Assembly: GCF_902167145.1 (NCBI RefSeq)
Contig: NC_050098.1
Span: forward strand, 136,412,207 to 136,476,206
Reading direction: 5' to 3'
From: Zea mays
Taxonomy: Eukaryota > Streptophyta > Magnoliopsida > Poales > Poaceae
Length of the DNA: 64,000 bases
This document shows positions 1 through 9,827 of this stretch, piece after piece. The notes under the pieces are model-generated. The model worked only from the letters and a program-made list of their open reading frames with translations. It was not told the origin of the DNA and did not search any database. How positions within the stretch are numbered: the stretch's first letter is position 1; each line of letters opens with the position of its first letter. The translations under genes and the position numbers were made by a program.

Positions 1-397
1 AGTTGCTCAAAAACGTCTATTGTTGCTTCGGAGAGTTTGCAAAGAAAGAAAGAAACCGGAGGTGTTCTAAACTCTGTACTCTTTATCAGAGTTTCCGGCT
101 TCAGGGCCGAGTTCATCAGTAGTTTGTTTCTCAGGAAGACATGCAGGCGTGATTTTTTTTTTTAAGAGGGCGAAGCAGAATTCTGTCTGCAAGAATTTAA
201 CGTTCGTACACTATAAGCTTGTACTTCGCTTTTTCCGGGAATAAAAATGTGTACAAAAGCTTCTACTTCTGTACCATTATGCCATGTCAGTGGAGGGGAC
301 AACGTTAGGTTACTTTGCCTAAAGTAAAATGCGACAGGCAGATGTGTGTTAGCATCTCACATCCATTTCTACTTGTTGTAGGGCGGGCAGAGACAAG
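1..397 (+). other. Upstream region and probable 5' leader of the EAR-motif gene
   Basis: No coding frame that I can support. A good 3' splice site (pyrimidine-rich stretch ending ttgttgtag at about 380) lies 17 bases before the ATG at 398, so the 5' untranslated leader is probably spliced from an exon further upstream, perhaps within the first 150 bases. No clear donor or TATA box could be fixed. The true transcription start may lie outside the window. Confidence 0.4.
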
Positions 398-908
398 ATG
401 GAGAAGGAACACATCAAGATGGCCATGCTGAGGCAAGAGCAAACATTCAGGCAGCAGGTACAACTTCATTCCTGCTCACACACAGGTAGAGCAGTACACA
501 TTTTACTACTTCATAACGATGCTGAAATTGTTCGATGATCCCCTTCAGGTTCACGAGCTGCACCGCGTGTACCAGGTTCAGAAGCAGCTGATGACGCAGA
601 CGCAGATTACCCAGCACCACCAGCAACGGTGTGGTAGCTCAGGCAAGACGGAGGAGGAGGAGGACTTCAACCTGGAGCTGACGCTGGCAACAGGGGCTGG
701 AAGGACGCGGCAGGAGAAGCCATCCACTTCAGACTCCGAAGCGACCATGTCGTCGTCGACATCTGCAGAATCAGAGCAAGCTCAGAGGTTCATGCCCAGT
801 TCCAATGTAACAAACCTAAGGTTCCAGGGCGAGAGCAATAGGCATGATGATCATCAGGTCATGCAGTCTGCTTGGCGCTATCAATGTTTAAGTCTCAAGA
901 TGGCGTGA
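398..908 (+). CDS. Small plant protein with HELHRVYQVQK motif and EAR repression motif
   Basis: Two coding exons, 398-457 and 549-908, are joined across a 91-base intron (458-548) with GT...AG ends; the junction is phase 0 and gives 139 residues. The N-terminus (MEKEHIKM..., then VHELHRVYQVQKQLM at about residues 21-35) resembles the start of plant DUF863-type proteins, where a short basic helix precedes a long disordered region. This protein is much shorter than that family. An acidic run (residues 55-59) leads into NLELTL; residues 62-66 (LELTL) fit the LxLxL EAR consensus that recruits TOPLESS-type co-repressors. The rest is Ser/Thr/Gln-rich and looks disordered. A role as a small transcriptional repressor or adaptor is inference. 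The ATG follows acaag and is the first in the exon. It converges on the PMP22-type gene on the other strand. Confidence 0.75.
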
Positions 909-1417
909 AGGGATTAATTAGACAGGGTTGGCATGGGAGTGCCCTAAACAAAAGCAAGTGCATTGCTGCATGTATGTATGTATATTACGATTTCATTGCA
1001 ACTGTAGGAACGAGCTCAAAAAAGAAGGAAATGATAGGCAAACTAAAATGAACCAGACGAGAAGAAAAAGAATCAAATCGTGTCTGTTGTTGTTTTGTGG
1101 CAAAGAGAACAGGGCCACTTACATCTAGATAACCAGATACAGAGAGTTTAGTTCAAGTAAATGTACTTTTGAGCAACAGGATCAAAGACCGTACAAAGAT
1201 GTCATCATACAAGACCAATGGACCTAGTGTAATTTGCCCACCCCTTGGATCCGCCTCTGGTGGACATAAGTGAATGAACGCATTGGAAGCAATTCCTCTA
1301 TCTAAAATCTGTAATCGTTGGTCGATAATAAAACGACAGATAACGTCCTAGAGATCCAAGAGATGTCCATTAAGTCTGCCTTGTACAAAGAATCGACAGA
1401 CAACAGCCATGTTGGAG
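909..1417. other. Convergent 3' untranslated regions
   Basis: Between the stop of the plus-strand gene and the stop of the minus-strand Mpv17/PMP22 gene I see no coding potential. The stretch is A-rich after 1000 and holds an aataaaa at about 1327, a plausible poly(A) signal on the plus strand. The two 3' ends are about 500 bases apart and their transcripts may overlap. Confidence 0.5.
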
Positions 1418-3948
1418 TCATTTGACAACAGCTACGTACTCGTGGCCACATCCACATGCATCTGCTTTCTTCAAGCTGGCCATATATGTTATGTAGATGG
1501 TCCAAAGGAATGAGAATGAATTGCTCACTAGCGGCTGGGGGGGGGGTGGGGGGGGGGGGGGGGATATAGTTCAGGTCAGAAATGCTGCCACGCCAAACAA
1601 GCTGAGCCCAAGCAGATATTTCCAGAATGCATCAGTTACCTGTAAATGAACTGGAACAAACTTGAAAGTAATGAGATCACAAGTTGGCCAATATAAAAGC
1701 CCGCTTGTGATGGCGGGAACTAGATCCCTCTTCAATCTTGCAATGATCTCAGGAAGAGTCTCGCCTGCGTATCAGATCAGAAAAAGCCACTAAATAGTGT
1801 GTGAGTCTGCATACCAGAATAGTTTGCGACAAAAAAAGGTTTCAGATCGCTAAAGTTGGTGGGGAGGGTGTACTGCATGCAAGCTTATCTGAATGCTGTC
1901 TCTGCTATAATGCTCAACAGTACAAAGTGGCTCTAGGTGTTTGCTGCATTCAACATATATGAGTAATGAGTTTGAACCCTTTAGTCACCTGTCCACCAAG
2001 ATTGAAGTAGGATGTAACTATTAAGATACTATTTTGAACTAATAAGATCAGATCAAATATGCTAATACAACAGAGTGCTTGCAGTCGTTACGAAAGGGGT
2101 CCATATTTAACAGACGTGCAAGCCCGCTTACAGATGGATATCTTGCTTTCCTTCACATAATACAGACAGAATAATAAATGCTACCATGTGCAGCCACCAG
2201 GTAGTAGTTCGTACCCAGTACATTGATAGTTGCATCTCACAGAAATCATACGAAACAGGAACATACTGTATCCATGATGTGCTATTTTTTCGCTGGACCA
2301 CTTTGAATACAAGATTGTAGTAAATAGATCCATTCATGTGTTTACAGATAATCAAATAGAAGGAATATAGTTGTTTCTTTTGTTTGGAGCAGGGAAGGAG
2401 TCTTTAAGAATTTGAGGACTCGGCAACTAATGCCAACTGAACTCCATATTATTAGCTTTTTACGATAATAAAATAGAAGTCCTACACATATAAAACTTTA
2501 GGAGAAAATGAAGATCAAGCCTGCTGTACAATCATTTTAATTAATGTGTCACTGAAACAGACTAATCGTCAGCATAGGAAACAGAATAGGTAGAGTTAAT
2601 AGGACAATGTCAAAATAAGGTAACAGAAGCATGCGCAACAAATAAGTACTGACACAATCATTTTTGTAAGGCATGGTCTGACTGTCCAAATTCATGCATA
2701 GACCAAAATCTAACAATATATAAGTCATGTGCCACAAAATTGATAACATCGGATTAGAATTCAAAAGCACCTGTCAATAATTATGATTTTTAACTACTAA
2801 TAAACTATTGTAGAAGTAACTTGCGGTCAAAGGATGATTTTGCAGAGTCAAGCTACACTAGAAAAATGAACAGAGTACTGAAATTCAACAGATGATTTTT
2901 GTGCAACTCAATAAGAACTAGACCAGAAAATTATTTCCATGTATCTCAATTCTCAAGCATGTCTATATGGAGGCATGTAAGCAATAGTACCTTGTAATCC
3001 TGCATTATACGAGAAGAAAACTGACTTCATAATTGGTCCATAGACTGCTTGCCCTAGAGCCATCTTCTTCAATGTGTTCACTACATCCTTTTTGGGGAAC
3101 AATTTTGAGATAAAATTGAACCAAAGATGGAGGGTAGGTCCAGAGATCAGAAACACATAAGTAGCCATACGTGCCGTCCTAAGAAAATCAAGTGAATCCT
3201 CAGGATCAAGCGTGAGCATCTGACAATGAAATAGCAAAAGCAAATGAAAGCGTGTTAGAAGCAACATCTAACTGTAATAGCCAGTATAAATAGCAGTGAA
3301 AATCCCATCCAGGGGACACCAAGTATTAAATTATCAAGATAAATATGATAGTGCTAACAAACATAGGAACACTGACTACAGAAGTGGTGAAATAGCTGAT
3401 AGCCCCATTCCCTTCACGGTTTGGAGAAACTGAAAATGGTCAGACTTACATTATAGAGGCTATAGATCAATTCATTGATATGTCATACATAAGCTGTAGA
3501 TCAGCTTGACCCACCACATATTTAAAATGGCTGTCCCCTAAACAGCAAACAGACGTGTATATGAAGGGAAACTTTCAGAATGATGCGCCTGGCTGCATAT
3601 ATCTTTCGGATTATAATGATGATACCAATATTTGAAATGATTAAAGTAATCGCAACTTACAAATAATCACCAACACAACTATGACATCAATTACAACATC
3701 AGTTTAAAATATATCACATCGCATCCTACGGACGATAAATTGACAATGTATCACAAATCCTACCACGTGGAATCTATCCGTCAATTGTGATGGCTGAGAG
3801 TTCCTGCTTCCACGACCACGATATTGGGCGAAGAAGGTTACTTTTTACGAGCAATCCAGGACAGGAGAAGATCCCGACCTGGGAAGAGAGGTCCGCGGCG
3901 GTGAAGATGGCAGCGGCGGTGACGCTCTTGGTCAGCACGGGCCGCGCG
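1418..3948 (-). pseudogene. Mpv17/PMP22-family membrane protein gene, 3' part (exon 1 remainder to exon 4)
   Basis: Minus-strand exons: remainder of exon 1 at 3948-3879 (encodes ARPVLTKSVTAAAIFTAADL then SSQ), exon 2 at 3219-2991, exon 3 at 1764-1640, and exon 4 at 1534-1418 ending in TGA. All introns have GT...AG ends and the phases agree (0, 1, 0). Signature segments are the ARPVLTKS motif near the first membrane segment, SGPTLHLWFNFISK and GQAVYGPIMKSVFF in exon 2, LYWPTCDLITFKFVPVHLQ in exon 3 and WTIYITYMASLKKA in exon 4. Known members are four-helix proteins of the peroxisomal or mitochondrial inner membrane. With the 5' half (14386-14600) the product would be about 251 residues, the usual size. 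Apart from the insertion in exon 1 the frame is intact, so I read this as a recently broken allele rather than an old pseudogene. Confidence 0.88.
1537..1563. repeat. Poly-G run (poly-C on the gene strand) at a splice acceptor
   Basis: An almost pure run of G, broken by a single T at 1547, lies directly against the 3' splice site of the last PMP22 intron (acceptor AG at 1536-1535 on the minus strand). On the transcript it is a run of C and serves as the polypyrimidine tract. Such runs change length easily and are hard to sequence, so the exact length is uncertain. Confidence 0.85.
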
Positions 3949-3957
3949 TCCAGGAGA
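3949..3957. repeat. 9-bp target-site duplication, left copy (tccaggaga)
   Basis: Identical to 14386-14394. It lies in coding sequence of the Mpv17/PMP22 exon 1. Nine bases is the standard duplication length for Mutator-superfamily transposition. Confidence 0.93.
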
Positions 3958-4150
3958 GAGAAAATTAGATTTCTGCCGTTATGAAACTTCAGATTCGCTC
4001 AAATATCATTATGCTATTATGTAAACGCACTTCGTTAATTCGTCATTATCAAACACAGGCTCACAGACAAAATGCTATTTAGAAGGTTATTTGAAAAATA
4101 AACGTCTTTTACTATACTGTCATCAGTTGATCGGACGCTTTTGCCCCTAC
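3958..4150 (+). repeat. MULE terminal inverted repeat, left
   Basis: It pairs with 14213-14385 in reverse complement. Shared blocks include GATTTCTGCC, TTATGTAAACGC, TTCGTTAAT, CAGACAAAAT and TTTGCCCCT, with small indels between them. By eye roughly four bases in five match. Confidence 0.88.
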
Positions 4151-4178
4151 AACAAAAACGCCGTTCTCTTTTCTCTTA

Positions 4179-4496
4179 CCCGGGCCTGTTTGTTTCGGCT
4201 TCTGGCAGCTTCTGGCCACCAAAAGCTGCTGCAGACTACCAAACGCTCAGTTTTCCAGCCAGCTTCTATAAAATTCGTTGGGGCAAAAACCATCCAAAAT
4301 CAATATAAACACATAATCGGTCGAGTTGTTGTAATAGTAGGAATCCATCACTTTCTAGATCCTGAGTCCTATGAACAACTTTATCTTTCTCCACACGTAA
4401 TCGTAATGATACTCAGATTCTCGCCACAACTAGATTCTCCCCACAGCCAGATTTTCAGAAAAGCTGGTCAGAAAAAAGCTGAACCAAACAGCTACC
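4179..4496. mobile_element. Possible MITE inside the MULE
   Basis: The stretch begins near ggcctgtttgtttcggctt and ends near agctgaaccaaacagc, an imperfect inverted repeat of the kind seen in grass MITEs. TTA occurs just outside each end (4176-4178 and 4497-4499), which would suit a PIF/Harbinger insertion, but the outermost bases do not pair cleanly. Boundaries are therefore uncertain. No coding capacity. Confidence 0.35.
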
Positions 4497-4549
4497 TTAT
4501 CCTCTCTCTCCCCTCGGCCAAAATCGACGGCGCCCCACCCACGTCCTCC

Positions 4550-4715
4550 ATGGCAGCGGCGGTCGCGGCTGCCACGACGGCGGACGAGGCGCGCCTGCTG
4601 CGTCTGGAGGAGCACGACGGCGGCGGCGCCTGGGACTACCTCTGCCTCGCCCGCCGGCTCCGCACCCGCCACCCCGCCCACGTCCACCGCGTCGGCCTCG
4701 CTCTCCTCAACAACG
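4550..4715 (+). pseudogene. Captured first exon of an EMC2-like gene
   Basis: An ATG at 4550 opens a GC-rich frame whose product (ADEARLLRLEEHDGGGAWDY, followed by a leucine- and arginine-rich segment ending GLALLNN) matches the N-terminus of plant ER membrane protein complex subunit 2, a TPR protein that helps insert membrane proteins at the ER. Only about 55 residues are present; the TPR region is missing and the frame then runs into unrelated sequence, stopping at 4777. The sharp rise in GC against the AT-rich flanks supports capture of host exon sequence by the MULE. I recognise the family from memory of the Arabidopsis and rice proteins. The fragment is unlikely to be functional. Confidence 0.65.
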
Positions 4716-4967
4716 TGGTTATTAGAAGCAGGGGTGACAGTGGGAGTAGTGTGCTGTCAGAGGAACTACTACTTTAATGGAGATCTTGGTTATTTTGATG
4801 GAGATCGTAGTGTGCTATCAAATGTACTGTTACCTGAAACAGATGTTTAGAAGCTGAAAATGTTGAATCTGTTAGTGTGCACAGGTTACCAATGATTTGG
4901 AGGGTACAAACTGAAGTTCCTTGTTTGAAAATGTTTGTCATGTATGCTTTGTAAAACTGATGGTGTG
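4716..4967 (+). other. MULE interior with no recognised content
   Basis: Between the captured EMC2-like exon and the gypsy insertion I see no conserved frame. It may be intron or untranslated sequence captured with the exon, or a second host fragment. Confidence 0.3.
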
Positions 4968-5581
4968 TGTTGAGCACCATTTTGAGCGGGCAGACGGTCT
5001 GGCTCTGCCGGACAGTCCGCGCCTGTGGGCCGGACGGTCCGCGCATGCGCAGAGCAGTTCAGGGTTCCGAGTTTTGTGCTATGTTTGTTGGCTAGATTTA
5101 CGGAATTAACCCGGAATCCAGTCGTGTAAAGGGTCCAGCCCCCCTCCTCTATATAAAGAGAGGTCTACGGCCGATTTGTAACAATCAATCGAATCAATAC
5201 AACTTCTATTCGCATTTATTTCCAGTACAATTAGGAGTAGTTCTAGTCTAGTTCTAGTTTAGCCTCTCGATCCCCAAATTCTTCGCCTCTCTTCGACTCT
5301 ACGCCGATTAGAGGAGTCTAGGTCGGCCGGCCCGAGCCTAGACAATCCCTAGGATCTCTCCTCCCCGACAGGGTCCCTCCCGGGAGCGAGATCCAGGCGC
5401 CACTGGCGATCTTCCGCCGCCCCTGCGCACGCGCGGACCGTCCGGCCGTTAGGCAGGAAACCCTAGCCCCTGCGCCAGGTCGCGGACCGTCCGGCCCCAG
5501 GCCGCGGACCGTCCGCGCCTGATCAGAGAGCACCGCCGCCGGTTCTTCTTGAGTATTTGACGCTCCGAAAAGGCGTCAACA
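4968..5581 (+). repeat. G1 5' LTR
   Basis: Runs from tgttgagc to gtcaaca, 614 bases. TATA box tctatataaag at about 5149. Five perfect GGACNGTCC palindromes lie in two clusters, near 5010-5045 and 5433-5515, on either side of the promoter. It differs from the 3' LTR by substitutions and by the arrangement of the GC-rich motif copies. Confidence 0.92.
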
Positions 5582-5588
5582 TACTTTT

Positions 5589-5606
5589 TGGCGACTCCGC
5601 TGGGGA
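5589..5606 (+). promoter_or_regulatory. G1 primer-binding site
   Basis: The sequence tggcgactccgctgggga starts eight bases after the 5' LTR and begins with TGG, complementary to a tRNA CCA end. Which tRNA is used I cannot say with confidence. Confidence 0.6.
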
Positions 5607-5638
5607 ACACAAATACAGAGTCATCAAATCGGCCCTCA

Positions 5639-8600
5639 ATGGCCGGTTCAAGGGATAGCTCTGATATTTCCCCAAGCAACATCATAGAGCCGACTTGGGA
5701 CACATTGCCGGCTGACGAACAGCTCCAGTTTGAGGAGCACAAGGAGCAGATGATCCAGGAGGCAAAAGCGAGGTTCTTGGCTAACTTCAAAGTGGACAGG
5801 AACAACAAAGTCGTCCGACATTGGGCGACGGATCCGGCTTCACTGCGACCCACGCCAGACATCCCCAATGTAAGTAATACAAACGAGCTGCAATCTCTTA
5901 AGAATTATGTAGATGAACAGCGTGAGCAAATGCAAAATATTATAGGGGATATGCAAAACGACTATAGGAGATTAGCGCGTGCATTTGACAAATCTAGCAT
6001 TGCAAATTTCCCATCACACGAAGTAGAATTAGGGGGTAATACGCGTAATACATCGGCTGTAGGTTGTCACGACCAGACACAACCCCTTTATGGGATGCCG
6101 ATGGACACGTACCCTGAGCAACCGCAAATTGACAGCAAAACAGCCGATCTGCACATGTCCGGACCGTCCGCGCGTGATCGCGGACTGTCCGGGCCAGTCA
6201 TGGCCGGGCCTATTTTTAATGAAGTACCCAGACACGCACCCGAGCCACCACATATGACACAGAACCCAAACTACCCAGTCGGACGGTCCGCATACAACGA
6301 CAGACGGTCCGCATATAATCACGGACGGTCCGGGTACATAGCCGGACAGTCCGCGCATGAGCCTTTTGAGGAGGATTATTACCTGAATCCTCGCCTGTCC
6401 CAGCAACACTTCCCATCACACTATGCAATGCACCAGCCCATTAATTCAGGATCCAGAGCCCAGGAAAGCTTTCCGGCCCCACCTAGAAGGCCGGAAAGAG
6501 ACGATCAAACCTATGAGCCATATAGGGCAAATGGAAATGCACCACGTAGCTCAAACCAATGGGGGGAACGACAACATACTAACATGCAACCAACCCCACC
6601 TAGGTTTGACCAGAGAGCTGGTGGTCTTGCACTGGCTGCCATTGATATAGTAAGGGAAGAAATAGCTGGGGCGTTCCGAGATAAGCTCGGAGTAAGCATG
6701 ATCCCTGGGGGGCAATCATATCGGAAACCTTATGACAACCGATTTGATCACCACCCGTACCCATAGGGAACTAGGATACCCGAATTCGCAAAATTTTCGG
6801 GTGATCAAGGGAAAAACACGCGTGAACATATAGACCAGTTCTTAGCACAATTGGGAGAATTGGCCGACACAGAGGCATTTCGCGTGCGCTTATTTTCATT
6901 ATCTCTAACAGGAACCGCGTTTGCATGGTATGTCACTTTACCTCCTAATTCCATTTCATCGTGGGGGGATCTAGAACAAAAAATTCATGATCATTTTTTC
7001 TCCGGTGACTATGAGTTGGATTTCGTAGATTTAGTGTCATTACGACAAACAAAGGACGAATCGGTTAATGATTACATCCGGAGATTCCGCGATACAAGAA
7101 ACCGATGCTTTCAAATTCATTTAGCAGAAAAACAGCTAGTACGATTAGCCTTTAATGGTCTGCGATATTATTTAAAAGAAAGATTAGAAGGCATCCAATT
7201 TTTTACACTAGCACAGTTACACCAGAGGGCTTTGGATTGCGAAAGCCGGAGCAAAGAAACTGCTAAAACAATGCGTCACAACGTGCACATAGTAGAATGC
7301 GACCAAAGTAGCTCGGATGACGAATCAGCGGAAGTGTACGCTGCTGAAATGGTTTGGCCAAAACAGGCCAAATCTTCGGCTTGTTTCTCCTTACAGCCGG
7401 TTCAAAAGAAACGGCAAGAGGAGGTTAAGTTTACGTTTAATGTTGGTAAGTGTGATAGAATATTTGACGAATTACTCAAAAATGGCAATATTAAAATAAA
7501 TCACACTGTTCCATCCGCCGACGAGCTAAAACGTCGAGTGTACTACAAGTGGCATAACTCATTTTCTTATGTCACTAATGATTGTAATGTATTTCGGCGA
7601 CAGATTCAATCGACCATTAACGAAGGACGATTGAAATTTCAGGAAATGCAGGTGGATACAGAGCCCTTTCTGATGAACATGATTGACTTCGAGGGCAAGA
7701 AAGTCCTGGTTCGGCCAAATACAGCCGATAAAGGCAAAGGCAAGGAAACAATCATCGGCAATGCTAAAAAGGCCGATGGGGATTGTAAAGTTTCTTGCAG
7801 GAAAGTGGTGGCCGAGAAGACTCCCGATGGAGGGGAGACCCTGAAGGTGACTATCACAGCCTCTAGCACTGGGGGGCAAGCGCAGACAGGGAGACAGTTG
7901 CGGGAACCCGTGCTGCGCATCACGGACAGTCCGCCGTCCCGACGCGGACGGTCCGACGCTTCTCCGGACGGTCCGGAGGACTCTGGCGGACAGTTCGGCC
8001 ATGCTCAGGACTCGCAGCGACCACGTACCTTCAAACCACGACGACCAGAGATAGGTACGTGGAAAACAAATACATTTAAAGCAGTTGGTCGACTGATCAA
8101 GCCTGGCCCGACTTTCGATCAATTGTTGTCTAAATACGTGAAAAAGAAGGCCAGCCCTAGTGACTGGCCACCAAAGCGACCCCGCTCACCCATTCATGAG
8201 CAACGTCAGGTCAGGCCGATTGGACCACCTCACCAATCGGATGAAATGAAAGGTCCTATCGTACAATTGAGACCTAACATACCGACATGGACACCTCCAC
8301 CCCCTTATCCATCTATGCCATATCCATACACATACTTACCTCCACCATATTTCCCAAATCAAATGTGGGGCATGCCACCATATCCATTTGGGATGCCACA
8401 GTACCCCGCCTGGGGGGCACCCCAAACATCCGTTTTTGATAGGTTAGCGCCGCCAGTGCAAGACCGATTGAGCGCTGCTGAATCCGGTCACCAGGCACAG
8501 GCCCAACAAGATTGCCGGACTACTCAGCCTCCTAGGCCGACCAATCCGGCAAGGGGGCATATGCCTGTAGCAACTCAAAGAACAACAAAAAAGGACATCA

Positions 8601-9694
8601 TCAAAATAGGCACCGCAGATGTTGTCATACAGGGAGACAATAAAGGGCCGATGATTTTCGGCGAATCGGCCAACACAACCGAAAAGGATATGGCTACCAT
8701 CAAAACAGCCGATCCAAAATACTCCATGCCTCGATGGTGCCCAGCGGGGTTGACACGATCCCAAAAGAGAAAATTACAGCGCCTAAGAGCAAAGGAGAGC
8801 CAGGAGAAGGAGGCGGAAAAGACATTTAATGACACACATCCACTATACCCGCCACCGCAAAAGAAATGGAGATCGAAGGCCGTTGAGAAAAAACAAACGG
8901 CCACAGAAATAGAAAGTCAACCTGCACCAGGCGCGGACCGTCCGGCCCTCGCGCACGGACCGTCCGCCGTTCACCAGGAAGCCTCTGGACAACCTGCACC
9001 AGGCGCGGACCGTCCGGCCCCCGCGTGCGGACCGTCCGCCGTTCACCAGGAGGCCTCCAACGACACGACAACATCAATGGAAGAGGACGACCTGCTGGGA
9101 GAAGACCTAGTCGACTATGAGGCTTCTCCAAAACGCCCAGGTATGGATGTAAATATTATTACATTTTCTGCCGATTGTACTATCATCGGCGACGATGAAC
9201 CTGTTGTTGCCCAGTTTGATTTTGGTCCTAAAGAAGTCGCCTTTACTAAACCAAAGGAATCGGTAAATCATTTAAAGCCGCTCTTCGTGCGCGGTCACAT
9301 TGATGGGATACCGATTGCTAAGATGTTGGTAGACGGAGGGGCGGCTGTAAATCTAATGCCTTATTCATTATACAGAAAATTAGGTAAACAAGATGACGAA
9401 CTTGTCAAGACCAACATGACCCTCAGCGGTGTTGGAACTGATAGTTCGATCAAAGCCAGGGGAGTCACGTCCGTTGAATTAACCATCGGGACTAAGACCC
9501 TTGCTGCTGCATTCTTCGTCGCTGATGTAGAAGGAAATTACAGTTTAATTCTAGGCAGAGATTGGATTCACGCCAATCAATGTATACCTTCTACATTACA
9601 TCAAATGCTAATACAATGGGTAGGCGATGACATAGAACAAGTACATGTTGATGTATCGGCCTGCATCGCTGTGGCCGATGCCCCTATACTCTAG
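5639..9694 (+). pseudogene. G1 gag and protease, frame broken by stops
   Basis: The ATG at 5639 opens a frame that is continuous to 9694 except for a TAG at 6764-6766. The N-terminal part is acidic and glutamine-rich. After the stop comes a retrotransposon gag (capsid) domain, with LTGTAFAWYVTLPP near its start and the RRFRDTRNRC region after it (about 6860-7230). A Cys/His motif near 7540 has lost ligands (YYKWHNSFSYVTNDC). A long Pro/Tyr-rich and basic linker follows, then an aspartic protease with LVDGGAAVNLMP (about 9328-9363). Palindromic GGACNGTCC motifs sit in the linkers in different reading frames. The TAG at 9692-9694 probably also interrupts coding, because the downstream translation stays protein-like to about 9820. 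No functional product is expected. Confidence 0.88.
8918..9061 (+). repeat. 72-bp tandem duplication in G1 gag linker
   Basis: Two copies of a 72-base unit starting caacctgcaccaggcg, at 8918 and 8990. Each contains two GGACCGTCC palindromes. The unit is a multiple of three, so the frame is kept. The copies differ at a few positions. Confidence 0.9.
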
Positions 9695-9827
9695 ACTTAT
9701 GAGACTGCTACATGTCTCACAGGAGTAGATTTTTCTAATTATCAATTCATAAGTATATATAAGAAAGGTTTCATTCCTGTAATGCTAGAACCGATGGAGA
9801 ATCGGCTAAATCCTAAATAAAGTTTAA
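9695..9827 (+). other. G1 protease-RT connector with frame change
   Basis: Read in the protease frame the sequence remains protein-like up to a TAA near 9820 (it contains CLTGVDFSNYQF); the RT frame is entered in another register at 9828. I infer one stop change and at least one indel here rather than a programmed frameshift. Confidence 0.5.

Noticed and set aside
2128..2770. Minus-strand frames of 73-75 codons in the second PMP22 intron
   Set aside because: Intronic, AT-rich, no similarity, and not compatible with the splice phases.
4430..4687. 85-codon minus-strand frame opposite the EMC2-like fragment
   Set aside because: A GC-rich shadow; the plus-strand reading matches a known family.
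7559..8122. Minus-strand open frames within G1 gag
   Set aside because: Shadows of the gag frame in GC-rich palindrome-bearing sequence; no homology or start context, unlike the real antisense genes of G2 and G3.
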